Part shown: positions 34,316 to 43,801 of the stretch, piece by piece
Numbering within the stretch: the first letter of the stretch is position 1
Layout: each line of letters starts with the position of its first letter
Assembly (NCBI GenBank): GCA_029213265.1
Contig: JARGNG010000012.1
Span: 3,512 to 67,511, forward strand
Direction of reading: 5' to 3'
DNA from: Verrucomicrobiales bacterium
GTDB taxonomy: Bacteria; Verrucomicrobiota; Verrucomicrobiia; Verrucomicrobiales; DEV007
Length of the DNA stretch: 64,000 nucleotides
Program-made: the position numbers and the translations under genes
The notes under the pieces: generated by a model
What the model was told of the DNA's origin: nothing
Database searches by the model: none
What the model saw: only the letters and a program-made list of their open reading frames with translations

Positions 34316-35407
34316 TCAGTAGGAGGGCGTATTGATCCAAACGTGGGTGGCGCCATCGTTGGAGAGTGACTTTCGAATCAATAGACCGGCACCCGGAGAA
34401 ACCGGGACGTCGTTAGAAAGGGGATACGAGCTTCCATCGTCGAGAACCCAGTTCCCTCCTGTCCGAAAGTAGACCGCGGAAGGTAGCTTGTTGATGGTCG
34501 CATTGGCATTGTCGAATAGATGGAGCTCATCTTTGCGTTGCTCCGGATCAGGGGAAGGGCTCTCCACGAATCCATTGGCTGTCGTCAGACCCAGTTCGGA
34601 AAGCGAAACCGGAACCGGGCGAACCAGCCCTACGGAAAAATCTTTGGCTGTCGCGTCGCTCGTCTCGAAGAGAGTAGCGAAGTCCTCCGTATCGACCCAT
34701 TGCTGAGAAACAAACGAAGTGGGAACCACTGTACCCGGATGGCGAATCAGAAAGGAGGATCCAGGCGGAATGACTTTTGCGCCAGCTGCGGGAAAGCCCT
34801 TCACAGCCTGACGCCAGGTCGCGCCCTGAAGGAAATAGATTTGATCCGGAGCCAGTTCGGTACCATTCGAGTTCGCGTCAAAAAATTGAATCTCCGTTTT
34901 CCGGCCGGAAGCAAAAGCGGACGAAGAGGGATGAACGGTTTCTTGCGTTCCCGGAGGGAATACCGAGTCGAGAGTCCAGTGGGGAATGATTTTCAGTTCA
35001 TCCCCCAAATGGATATCACTGGAATCGCCCCCCTTGAGATCGACGGTTACACTCGCTGCGCCATTGGCGACCACCGCAAAGACATAACCGGATCGAGCAC
35101 CGGAAGTGAAACGCACATACGAAGGAGACAGGACCAACTCGTCATCAGAAAAATCCGGAGTGCCTGTCAGAGAGAGAACGGCCTCGTCACCATTCAAAGA
35201 GGGAGCCCCGCTGAGTTCGCCTACATAGACAGGCTCCTGATGAAACGGCACCGAGACAATCGTATCAGAGCCAGCCGGGCAGTCGACACGGACGAAGCCT
35301 CCAATTCGTTCTGCCTGAACAAGAGCGAGACCGCACAGCAAAATCACGCAGAAAAGAGCAAGAGTTTCGCTCCTGGTGGAAATGAGGGTTTCGAAGGGTG
35401 GTTTCAT
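34316..35407 (-). CDS. TIGR02597-type exported protein
   Basis: 363 residues from the ATG at 35407. A hydrophobic signal (LALFCVILLCGLALVQA) precedes GGFVRVDCPAGSDTIVSVPF. The segments VRFTSGARSGYVFAVVANG, IHLGDELKIIPHWTLDSVFP, FFDANSNGTELAPDQIYF and VSPGAGLLIRK follow the TIGR02597 pattern. Compared with the gene at 25855, this one is a stand-alone TIGR02597 domain with no added Ig-like part. Its role is unknown. It is the first gene after the LytTR regulator, across a 93-bp gap that may hold a regulated promoter, and it is 20 bp from the fibronectin gene. Confidence 0.7.
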   Translation of the reverse strand: MKPPFETLISTRSETLALFCVILLCGLALVQAERIGGFVRVDCPAGSDTIVSVPFHQEPVYVGELSGAPSLNGDEAVLSLTGTPDFSDDELVLSPSYVRFTSGARSGYVFAVVANGAASVTVDLKGGDSSDIHLGDELKIIPHWTLDSVFPPGTQETVHPSSSAFASGRKTEIQFFDANSNGTELAPDQIYFLQGATWRQAVKGFPAAGAKVIPPGSSFLIRHPGTVVPTSFVSQQWVDTEDFATLFETSDATAKDFSVGLVRPVPVSLSELGLTTANGFVESPSPDPEQRKDELHLFDNANATINKLPSAVYFRTGGNWVLDDGSSYPLSNDVPVSPGAGLLIRKSLSNDGATHVWINTPSY

Positions 35408-35500
35408 CGGGTTGCTCTCGTGAAAGAGTAACACCGGAGAAACGCGCTCGGCGTTCGATTGGGACGAACCCTGTCGTTTTTGGGATGAACTTCCAAAATC

Positions 35501-36283
35501 TCAGGTTGAAACCAGCAATTTTTTCAATTCGGCAAGGTTTCGAGTGAGGGCAATCCGCTCCGACGAGTGAAGCTTTACCCACACTTCCCCTCTCGCAGGA
35601 GTTTCGATGGAATTCACCCCTCCGACCGGAATGATGACCGACCGACTGATTCTGACGAAGCTTGCGGGATCGAGTTGACCTTCCAATTTCCCCAAGGTCT
35701 GGCGCCAGAAGTAGGTTTTCGCAGCGGTATGAACCTCGATGTAATTCCCGTCGGCCTGGAAATACAGGACCTCGGCTGTCGGAACATAGGAAATTTCCCC
35801 CCGGTCACGGATTTCGATCCGTTTCAGGTATTCCGATACCTCCCCGGAACGGCGTTCTTTCTCGTCTGCCAACCATTTTTGAATCTGATCCCGGGAGGCG
35901 TTCAGCGCTCCTGCCTGAAGAGAAGAGCGTGCCTTTTCGACTGCTTTCTCCAATCTCTCCCGACGAAACGGCTTCAAAAGGTAGTCAATTGCATTCACGT
36001 CAAAAGCACGGACCGCAAGATGGTCAAATGCGGTTTGAAAAATCAACAAGGGCAACTCGATCGATTCAGCAGCCAACTCCGACACCACCTCAAATCCATC
36101 GAGATCAGGAAGACCGATATCGAGAAAGACCAAGTCAGGTTGTTTCTCCGAAATGGCTTCCACCGCTTCCGATCCGGAAGAACATTCTCCAATCAGGGTC
36201 ACCCCTTCGATCGGGGAGAGCATATGACGAAGCCTCTCCAGCGCAAGGGGCTCATCGTCGACAATCAGAGTGCGGATATCCAT
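35501..36283 (-). CDS. LytTR-family response regulator
   Basis: 260 residues. The receiver domain (1-120) has the acidic pair DD at 9-10, the phospho-acceptor D55 in LVFLDIGLPD, and the Lys of DYLLKPFRRER. The C-terminal half is a LytTR DNA-binding domain: VPTAEVLYFQADGNYIEVHT, FVRISRSVIIPVGGVNSI, RIALTRNLAELKKLL. It starts immediately after the histidine kinase stop codon, the standard LytS/LytR pair. LytTR proteins bind paired direct repeats. Likely targets are the operon downstream and its own promoter. Confidence 0.93.
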   Translation of the reverse strand: MDIRTLIVDDEPLALERLRHMLSPIEGVTLIGECSSGSEAVEAISEKQPDLVFLDIGLPDLDGFEVVSELAAESIELPLLIFQTAFDHLAVRAFDVNAIDYLLKPFRRERLEKAVEKARSSLQAGALNASRDQIQKWLADEKERRSGEVSEYLKRIEIRDRGEISYVPTAEVLYFQADGNYIEVHTAAKTYFWRQTLGKLEGQLDPASFVRISRSVIIPVGGVNSIETPARGEVWVKLHSSERIALTRNLAELKKLLVST

Positions 36284-37510
36284 TCAGTGCTCTTTGATCG
36301 ATTCTTCGGAGGCGGGAAAACAAATCGTAATTCGGGTTCCCCCTGCTTCCGGTGTGGAAATCGACACCTCACCTTCACCTCCGTAAAGAGCTTCCAGACG
36401 GGATCGTATATTTGCCAGACCGAAACCTCCGGGTGGTTTGTCCTTTTTTCGCGTATTCTCCCACCCAATCCCGTCGTCTTCGACGGTCAACTCGATACGC
36501 TTGTCGTCCCGCATGCGGGAACGAATGAGAAGTGTCGACCCCTCAAGCTTCGGTTCGATTCCATGTCGAATCGCGTTTTCCGCAAGTGGCTGAAGCAGCA
36601 AGGTCGGAACGAAATACGCAAGCGTCTTGTCATCGATGTCCTCCTGAATTGCGAGGCGCTCCGGAAATCTGATTTTTTGAATGGCCAGATATTCCCGCAA
36701 CAAATCCAGTTCCTCCCGCAGAGCAATCTGCTGAGTTTCGCTGCGGGCAAGAACCCGGCGGAGCAACCCGCTCAGCAGGGCAATCATTTCATCCGCCTTC
36801 TCCGGGTCGGAGTGCACCAAACTCGAAATCGAATTTAAAGTGTTAAAGAAGAAGTGGGGCTCCAGCTTGCTTTGAATCGCCTTCAACCGGGCCTTGGCCA
36901 GATCGCGCTCCAGTTGGAGGGCCTCCTTCTCCCGCTCCTGAGCTTCGCGGTAGTGCTGAGCGGAACTGGTTAGAAACACAAGGACCCAGTATAGCGGGAA
37001 CCAATACTGCGCTTTGCGGACGAGCAGGAATGTTTGGAACTCATATTCGCCGTCCCCATGCCTTGCATTGATCGGTCGGCGCCTCTGCTTGGGACCCTTG
37101 GCATTGCCACCTCCTCCCCGCGGAGGAGACGCGGACTGAGCCGTGCCCTGGGAAATCAACGTTTGGGTCAAAGGGCCAACCGCATAGACAATCATCGCTT
37201 CAGCGAGAATGACGAGTCCCACCGATACGACGACATGGAGCAAAATTTTGCGAAGCCTCCCCTCTTTCTCAAAAATGGAAAATCGATTGGCGAGCCACCA
37301 GACAAAGGGTGCCAGAATCATCCACGGACTCCAGTCAACGACAACCCGGGTAACCGCCCGCTGCCAGGTGAGATCAAATCCCCAACGATATTGAGCCGCA
37401 AAAGCCCCCAGCACGAGCACCCAGATCAGCAGATAAATTCCCAGGAACCGAAGGCGGCGGATCGGAGCAATGGGGACGGGACGCGACATTTGCGGGGACT
37501 GTAACTCCAC
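36284..37510 (-). CDS. LytS/YehU-type membrane histidine kinase
   Basis: 408 residues with four membrane helices (about 20-40, 61-77, 90-112, 165-183). The loop of about 50 residues between helices 3 and 4 is Gly/Arg-rich (SPPRGGGGNAKGPKQRRR) and should face outside, making it the only obvious sensing part. A coiled coil leads into the His_kinase domain with phospho-acceptor H219 in KLEPHFFFNTLNSISSLVH (families usually show HFLFN). The ATPase domain has LLQPLAENAIRHGIEPK and GGFGLANIRSRLEALYG. It pairs with the LytTR regulator directly downstream. The start could also be the Met at residue 8. Confidence 0.92.
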   Translation of the reverse strand: MELQSPQMSRPVPIAPIRRLRFLGIYLLIWVLVLGAFAAQYRWGFDLTWQRAVTRVVVDWSPWMILAPFVWWLANRFSIFEKEGRLRKILLHVVVSVGLVILAEAMIVYAVGPLTQTLISQGTAQSASPPRGGGGNAKGPKQRRRPINARHGDGEYEFQTFLLVRKAQYWFPLYWVLVFLTSSAQHYREAQEREKEALQLERDLAKARLKAIQSKLEPHFFFNTLNSISSLVHSDPEKADEMIALLSGLLRRVLARSETQQIALREELDLLREYLAIQKIRFPERLAIQEDIDDKTLAYFVPTLLLQPLAENAIRHGIEPKLEGSTLLIRSRMRDDKRIELTVEDDGIGWENTRKKDKPPGGFGLANIRSRLEALYGGEGEVSISTPEAGGTRITICFPASEESIKEH

Positions 37511-37544
37511 TTACACGGGAAGATCAAACCACCAATTAACTACT

Positions 37545-37619
37545 ATCAATTGATCAATAGGGAGGCGGAACCAGCCTTCTTTCTCCTGAGAATACGCTTT
37601 CCAATAGGCGTATTTTCAG
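37545..37619. promoter_or_regulatory. divergent regulatory region with dyad elements
   Basis: The 126-bp gap between the histidine kinase and SHD1 gene starts holds a perfect palindrome ATCAATTGAT (37545-37554). It also has a longer dyad, CTGAGAATACGC (37586-37597) and GCGTATTTTCAG (37608-37619), with 11 of 12 positions matched and a 10-base spacer. The dyad ends 17 bp before the ATG at 37637. Either could be an operator. It does not look like a LytTR direct-repeat site. Confidence 0.45.
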
Positions 37620-37636
37620 GCTACCCTCCGGAATCC

Positions 37637-38362
37637 ATGAAACACCTTCGCTCTCAACTACTAGTATTATTGGGAATCTGCCTGATACCGCACCTCCAGG
37701 CGGAGCCGCGAACATTTACTTCGACCGATGGAAAGAGCTTTATCGCAGTGCCGGTCAAAGTCACCGAAACCAGTGCAGTATTCAAACGTGCGGGTGCGCC
37801 CAACGTAACCGTTCCAATCTCGCGCTTCACGCTCGACGACCAGGCCTGGCTGAAAAAATGGGCGATCGAGGAAAAGAAGAATCTGATCCCCAAGATTGAA
37901 CTCCGGATCAACACGAACAAGCGGGATCGCCGGGAAGACAACGCCTACGAAGATCGTCGCGGGGAGTTTCAGTTCGAAATCGAAATCGAAAATGAGGAAC
38001 GAAACTTCGATCTCAAAGGGGCATCTGCTACTTTGATTGCCCTCGGTGACTATATGTATACCAAGGGTGAAGGCGTCGTGATGGAGAGAACGGAGTTCAA
38101 AAAGATTGATATACCAGAGGGCCAGACCACTAAAATCAAAGGCAAGCTGGTTCAATATGAGTATGACAAAGACGGATACAAGCACGGGGAGAAATACACC
38201 GGCTACTTGTTCCAACTGCGAACCGCCAACGGGAAAATCATCGAAACACGCGGGTCAACCGCCCGAATCGAAAACGACGCGGAGTTGATTCTTAAGTTCA
38301 AACAGAACGAGCACTTCGACGAGCGCACTTTCCGTTCGAAATCCGGTTCGATACGCCGGTAG
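37637..38362 (+). CDS. exported SHD1-domain protein
   Basis: 241 residues from the ATG at 37637. The signal peptide is KHLRSQLLVLLGICLIPHLQA. Residues about 22-72 match the SLA1-homology-1 (SHD1) domain widespread in PVC bacteria: RTFTSTDGKSFIAVPVKV, PISRFTLDDQAWLKKW. The remaining 170 residues are an Ig-like beta domain (FQFEIEIENEERNFDLKG, LVQYEYDKDGYKHGEKY). Role unknown, probably periplasmic. Its stop lies 2 bp from the convergent dnaJ stop. Confidence 0.65.
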   Translation: MKHLRSQLLVLLGICLIPHLQAEPRTFTSTDGKSFIAVPVKVTETSAVFKRAGAPNVTVPISRFTLDDQAWLKKWAIEEKKNLIPKIELRINTNKRDRREDNAYEDRRGEFQFEIEIENEERNFDLKGASATLIALGDYMYTKGEGVVMERTEFKKIDIPEGQTTKIKGKLVQYEYDKDGYKHGEKYTGYLFQLRTANGKIIETRGSTARIENDAELILKFKQNEHFDERTFRSKSGSIRR

Positions 38363-38364
38363 GC

Positions 38365-39534
38365 CTACCCTTTGAAAAAACGCTTCGCTTTCTCGAAGAA
38401 GCCTTCTCCGACCGGGTGATTTTTCTCGGTCACAGTCTCCGCAAACTCAGTCAGGAGTTTTTCCTGATCCTTCGTCAGCTTGACGGGGACTTCGACCTGC
38501 ACATTGACGAGCAGATCGCCTTTGCGACCGGTCTGGAGATCGGGCAGTCCTTTTTCGCGCAGGCGGAATGAGGTATTCGTTTGCGTTCCGGCCGAAACTT
38601 TGATCGAAGCTTTCCCGTTGAGGGTTGGCACAATCAGTTCCCCACCCAGTGCGGCCAGGGTAAACGGCAGAGGCACCTCGCAAAAGAGATCGGAATCCTC
38701 GCGTTCGAAGACTTCATGTTCCTTGATGTGAATCACCACATAGAGGTCACCCGAGGTGCCTCCCTGGCGACCTGCATCTCCGTGTCCGAGGGATCGCAGA
38801 CGTCCGCCCTCCATGATTCCTGCGGGAATCTTGAGCTTAATCCGGCTGCTTCCGCTGGTCCGCCCTTCGCCGGAGCAATCCTGGCAGGGATTGGAAATAC
38901 TTTCTCCACTGCCATTGCAGTCAGGGCAGGTTTGCTGGACCTGGAAAAAACCACGGCTCGTGATGACCTGACCCACTCCGCCACAGGTGGAACAGCTGCG
39001 AATGTCGCTGCTGCCGCCTTTCGCTCCGGATCCGGAGCAGGAATCGCAGTCGACGAGACGCTCAATCTTGAGCTCTTTTTCCACGCCATTCGCTGCTTCT
39101 TCCAGTGTGATCTGGAGATCGTAGCGCAAATCCGAGCCACGCTTGCGCCGTTCGGCGCGCCCGGCCCGGGCACCTCCACCTCCCCCGAAGATTTCGTCGA
39201 AGATGCTTCCTCCGCCCCCGCCTCCGCCGCCGCTGAAGACTTCACGAAAGATATCGAAAGGATCAGCCCCGCCAAATCCGCCCCCTCCGGCGGACGCTCC
39301 GGTTCCCTGACTGAAGGCGCGATGCCCATAGCGGTCGTAGGCAGCCCGCTTCTGCTCATCCATGAGGATTTCGTAAGCCTCACCCAGTTCCTTGAATTTG
39401 TCCTCCGCCTCCGGATCGTCGGGATTCTTGTCGGGGTGAAACTGGATCGCCAGTTTTCGGTACGACTTTTTGATGACCGTGCCGTCAGCATCCCGGGACA
39501 CTTGCAGGACTTCGTAATAATCACGTTTTTCCAT
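38365..39534 (-). CDS. dnaJ: chaperone DnaJ
   Basis: 389 residues, type I J-protein. The J domain (1-70) has the HPD motif in QFHPDKNPDDPEAED. A Gly/Phe-rich linker (about 78-125) and a zinc-binding region with four CxxCxGxG repeats (about 163-226) come next, then client-binding beta domains. It stimulates DnaK ATPase and delivers substrates. It follows grpE by 41 bp on the same strand. dnaK is not in the window. Control probably comes from upstream of grpE. Confidence 0.97.
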   Translation of the reverse strand: MEKRDYYEVLQVSRDADGTVIKKSYRKLAIQFHPDKNPDDPEAEDKFKELGEAYEILMDEQKRAAYDRYGHRAFSQGTGASAGGGGFGGADPFDIFREVFSGGGGGGGGSIFDEIFGGGGGARAGRAERRKRGSDLRYDLQITLEEAANGVEKELKIERLVDCDSCSGSGAKGGSSDIRSCSTCGGVGQVITSRGFFQVQQTCPDCNGSGESISNPCQDCSGEGRTSGSSRIKLKIPAGIMEGGRLRSLGHGDAGRQGGTSGDLYVVIHIKEHEVFEREDSDLFCEVPLPFTLAALGGELIVPTLNGKASIKVSAGTQTNTSFRLREKGLPDLQTGRKGDLLVNVQVEVPVKLTKDQEKLLTEFAETVTEKNHPVGEGFFEKAKRFFKG

Positions 39535-39575
39535 GGGATACAGGGGGAAGAAATTTCAAAGGGAAGGAGCTGGAC

Positions 39576-40163
39576 TCAGCCCTCTTCGCCGGCAGGACCG
39601 GAAGAGACGACTACATTGGCAGCCCGGAGAATGCGATCCTTGAGGCGATAGCCCCGGCGCATCGTATAGAGAACCTGGCCCTCGGGAACGTCGCTGCTGG
39701 CTTCCTGCTTGAGAGCCTCGTGCACGTTCGGGTCAAAGGCAATGCCATCCGAAGGGATCACTTCCACTCCCTGTTCCGTGAGAAAGTCGTCCATCTGCTT
39801 TTTCACCATGGCCATCCCCTGGAGGATCATGGAGGAGGACTCCCCGTCCGCATCCTGCGCTGCTTTCAGGCCCATTTCGAAATTATCGATGACGGGAAGG
39901 AGCTGCTCCAGGAGATTGCGGTTCGCGTAGAGAATCGCCTCGGTCTTCTCGCGGGCCATCCGCTTGCGATAGTTTTCCAATTCAGCCTGGGAGCGGGCGG
40001 CATGATCTTTCCACTTTTCCACTTCCTCCGCCGGAACTGGCTCCGCAGTGGCTGGCTCCGCAGCGGCATGACCCTCCACCGCTTCCTCTGAAATTTCCAA
40101 TTCCTCTTCGCCCTCTTCAGGAACGAGTGAATCTGAATTCTCTTCTTCGTGATCAGTGCTCAT
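39576..40163 (-). CDS. grpE: nucleotide exchange factor GrpE
   Basis: 195 residues from the ATG at 40163 (another ATG lies 12 bases upstream). An acidic, disordered N-terminus is followed by a long coiled coil (about 45-100), with the family core SQAELENYRKRMAREKTE. Then LLPVIDNFEMGL and the beta-wing QGVEVIPSDGIAFDPNVHEA and MRRGYRLKDRILRAANVVV. It releases ADP from DnaK. Paired with dnaJ. This is the classical family member, useful for comparison with the membrane-anchored GrpE-like protein at 17.3 kb. Confidence 0.96.
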   Translation of the reverse strand: MSTDHEEENSDSLVPEEGEEELEISEEAVEGHAAAEPATAEPVPAEEVEKWKDHAARSQAELENYRKRMAREKTEAILYANRNLLEQLLPVIDNFEMGLKAAQDADGESSSMILQGMAMVKKQMDDFLTEQGVEVIPSDGIAFDPNVHEALKQEASSDVPEGQVLYTMRRGYRLKDRILRAANVVVSSGPAGEEG

Positions 40164-40238
40164 CGTGGTTTGCAAAAGTCAAAATCGGTCCGCCAAATCG
40201 CAGCAGTTTGCTTCCGATTTCGGCAGGGCGGGGACTAT

Positions 40239-41699
40239 TCACCTTTTCTCGATGGCAATCAAGGTGATGTCGTCAGTTTGCGGCATCCCATTGGAAAACT
40301 CCGTGATTTCCCGGGTGATCGAATTGACGAGATCTTCGGAAGATGACTTGCTGTAGGTCTCCACGGCCTGAGAGAGCCGCTCAATTCCAAACTCATCGCC
40401 TTTGCGGTTTTCACTTTCGATAATTCCGTCCGTGTAAAGCAGAAGAATGTCTCCCGATTCCATCTGAAACCGGTGATCCTTTACCGACCGCTTGAAAACA
40501 GGACCCTCGTCGATTCCGGCGGCAAGGCCCGGGGGCTCAATCAGTTCCAGTGTCCCGGTCGCCTTTCGATAGAGAATCGGGGGTTCGTGCCCGGCCCGGG
40601 CGAGAGTGACCTCATTGGATCCGCGCTCCAGGATGAGATAAAGCAGGCTGACAAAGAGATCCTCTTTGATGTCCGGAAAAATCATCCGATTGACCTCGTG
40701 CAGGACGGAAGCCGGTGACAGGTTCTCAAAGGTTCGCCCGCGTAGATTTGCCCGGCACATCGCCATAATGAGGGAAGCGGCGACGCCCTTTCCACACACA
40801 TCGCCGATCGCGATTCCATAGCGGTCATCATCGACTTTCAGATAATCATAGTAGTCCCCACTCAGAATCCGGGCGGCTTTGTAGTCCGCGAAGATTTCGT
40901 AGTCACTCAGCTCCGGGGAATTCCGGGGAAGCAGGACCCGCTGGATTTCGCTGGCCTGCATCAACTCCTGCTCCAGCCGCCGTTTTTCTGTCACCTCCGA
41001 GTGAATAATGGCGCTGCCGAGAGCGAATGAGCTTTGCTCGGAAACGCTTGTAAAGACTTCCCGGTCATTGGTGGAAAAGACGCCCTCGTTACTCTTGATC
41101 ATGATCAGGACGCCCACCCGCTTCTTTCCATAGACAAGCGCAGCTCCGAGATATCCTGCGCCTTCCTGAAACGGATTTTCATTCGTGCTGAAATCGGCGT
41201 GATCGGAAATCCTGACCAGGTGAATCGGTTCCTCCGAGGCCAGGGTTTCGCCAACCAGGCTGCCTTTCATCGGAATCGGAGACAGGCGGACATAATTTTT
41301 GTAGTCCCTCTCTCTTCGTTTCTCGTCTTCCTGCGCAAGAATCTCAGAGGGGAGAGGCAGGACGGGCGCCAGCTTCGGAGTTTGCGCAACGGGAACAAGC
41401 TTGTCGGTGTCCGCATCGAGCAGGTAAAGGATTCCTGCATCGGCACCGATGACCTCGGCGACCCCGTTCACAACGTAACGATGCATGTTGCCCGGAGAAT
41501 TGTCTTCCTGGAGCACTTCACCCAGTCCGTGCAGAAAGCCAAACATGCGGCGCTCTTCAATCTCAATCGCATCGCGCTCTTGCGCGAGGGTCCGAGCGTT
41601 CTCATGCGCGCGCTTCCTCGCCCGATGCTCATTGCCCCAGAAAAAGAGGGCGGAGATCCCCAGGATCAAAATGACGGCGGCATAGACGAAGTGTTCCAT
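40239..41699 (-). CDS. GAF-domain PP2C-type phosphatase (RsbU/SpoIIE family)
   Basis: 486 residues. One N-terminal membrane helix (FVYAAVILILGISALFFWG), a coiled coil, and a GAF domain (about 65-230) end in a signalling helix. The PP2C/SpoIIE domain follows, with metal sites in LSGDYYDYLKVDDDRYGIAI, GDVCGKGVAASLIMAM, GILLLYTDGI-type LLLYTDGIIESEN, and the terminal MPQTDDITLIAI. Such enzymes dephosphorylate STAS antagonists in partner-switching pathways. The adjacent upstream gene encodes one (23 bp away). No HATPase anti-sigma kinase is nearby. Confidence 0.92.
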   Translation of the reverse strand: MEHFVYAAVILILGISALFFWGNEHRARKRAHENARTLAQERDAIEIEERRMFGFLHGLGEVLQEDNSPGNMHRYVVNGVAEVIGADAGILYLLDADTDKLVPVAQTPKLAPVLPLPSEILAQEDEKRRERDYKNYVRLSPIPMKGSLVGETLASEEPIHLVRISDHADFSTNENPFQEGAGYLGAALVYGKKRVGVLIMIKSNEGVFSTNDREVFTSVSEQSSFALGSAIIHSEVTEKRRLEQELMQASEIQRVLLPRNSPELSDYEIFADYKAARILSGDYYDYLKVDDDRYGIAIGDVCGKGVAASLIMAMCRANLRGRTFENLSPASVLHEVNRMIFPDIKEDLFVSLLYLILERGSNEVTLARAGHEPPILYRKATGTLELIEPPGLAAGIDEGPVFKRSVKDHRFQMESGDILLLYTDGIIESENRKGDEFGIERLSQAVETYSKSSSEDLVNSITREITEFSNGMPQTDDITLIAIEKR

Positions 41700-41721
41700 G
41701 GGGGGCCGACGGGGGTCGAAC

Positions 41722-42258
41722 TCAGCGTTCGGAAGCTTGCGATTGAAGGTCCTGCTTCAAATACTCCACCACATCGCAGAAACGGTTCCGATTCTCTTCG
41801 TTCGCCTCGATCAGCGCTTCGTGCGCGTCGAGAATGAGTTCGGCCCGCTCTTCTCTACTCTTCGGCCCCTGGCAGAGAGGGTGTTTTAAATTTTCTTCGA
41901 TCAAGGATCTCTCCTCGGCCCATTTAGAGCCGTCGGAGTCGATTTGAATGAGATTGTCGAGCCCCAGTTTGCGAATCGAGCGCTCGTTGCGATCATTGGG
42001 ACTGATGACTTCGACGCTGCCGGATTCCTCTTTGGAAATCACATCCACCGCAAGTCGGTAGAGCATACCGATGAAGGTCGAATCAATTCCCGCGCAATCC
42101 TTGAGATCGATCACAAATCGCGTCCACCCGTTGTCCATGCGACCGCGCAGGAATTCCCGGATCTGACCGGCATTTTCCTGGTTTGCAGAACCGGTGATGC
42201 GCACCCATGCCACTGAACCTAAACAACCAACAAGTATGGAACTTTGTATACTCACCAT
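41722..42258 (-). CDS. STAS-domain anti-sigma-factor antagonist with helical extension
   Basis: 178 residues from the ATG at 42258. Residues about 5-105 are a STAS domain with the phosphorylatable Ser60 in FVIDLKDCAGIDSTFIGML. Beyond the STAS fold lies a 65-residue charged helical extension (AELILDAHEALIEANEENRN) that ordinary SpoIIAA/RsbV proteins lack. Dephosphorylated STAS proteins capture anti-sigma kinases. The phosphatase gene directly downstream is its likely partner. Upstream in-frame codons to 42342 overlap the lipoprotein gene's end and look non-coding, so this start was chosen. Confidence 0.85.
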   Translation of the reverse strand: MVSIQSSILVGCLGSVAWVRITGSANQENAGQIREFLRGRMDNGWTRFVIDLKDCAGIDSTFIGMLYRLAVDVISKEESGSVEVISPNDRNERSIRKLGLDNLIQIDSDGSKWAEERSLIEENLKHPLCQGPKSREERAELILDAHEALIEANEENRNRFCDVVEYLKQDLQSQASER

Positions 42259-42332
42259 GTTTTTTTGACCCCCAATTTCCGAAATCGTTCGATTCCAGTC
42301 CGCTGACAAGCGAATGGGGGAGGGTTTTGGTC

Positions 42333-42815
42333 TTATTTCCACAGGAAGGATTTGTATTCCGCAACGACGGTGCCGTTTTCAATAATGGATGCTTTCCACT
42401 GCGTCACCCGGCCCAGCTTCTGGTATTCGGTCCCGACAATCTCAACGCGGGTTGCGTTTCTGCGCTTCGGATCGGAAACCTGAATTTCCTTCGTATGGAT
42501 TTCCGGGCCGGTCGCGCCCTGACGGTAATCAAACCGGACCGTAGCGGGTGCCTTGTTTTTTGAGTTCCAGAAAACCGTGTAGTAGTAGCCCTTGTGCTCC
42601 CGGAGATCGGCCGCATCAACATTGCCGTAGATATGGCGACGATGCTCAAATTTGATCATCTCATCCTCCGTCTTCACCAACTTCGATTCGGTGAGGTGGT
42701 ATGGATTCACCTTGGTAATGGCAACCGGTCCGGAGTCCGTGGTGGTACACGCTGTCGCGAGCAAGGCGGCACCAAGAAGGAAAAGAACGAAATGGATCTT
42801 GGGGGATAACGTCAT
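42333..42815 (-). CDS. putative lipoprotein of unknown function
   Basis: 160 residues from the ATG at 42815. KIHFVLFLLGAALLATACTT is a signal peptide ending in a lipobox-like Cys, although the -3 residue is Ala and not the usual Leu. The mature part is a small beta-rich domain with YYYTVFWNSKNKAPATVRFD, IHTKEIQVSD and QWKASIIENGTVVAEYKSFL. This pattern suggests an Ig-like fold. I do not recognise the family. It lies between mazG and the STAS gene on the same strand. Confidence 0.65.
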   Translation of the reverse strand: MTLSPKIHFVLFLLGAALLATACTTTDSGPVAITKVNPYHLTESKLVKTEDEMIKFEHRRHIYGNVDAADLREHKGYYYTVFWNSKNKAPATVRFDYRQGATGPEIHTKEIQVSDPKRRNATRVEIVGTEYQKLGRVTQWKASIIENGTVVAEYKSFLWK

Positions 42816-42922
42816 CCTGAGAGACTGAGATAGCATTCTTTCCGTTCTGAAGCTTGTCACGTGGAAAATTGATGAATGCTTCGGAAAAGATACGCCCATT
42901 TTCCGCGAGAGAAAACGAAAAG

Positions 42923-43744
<822 letters not shown>

Positions 43745-43801
43745 TGGTTTCGGTGGTGGACAAAATCGGGGTTTCCCGTTTACTGATCCCATATTCCCAC
43801 C

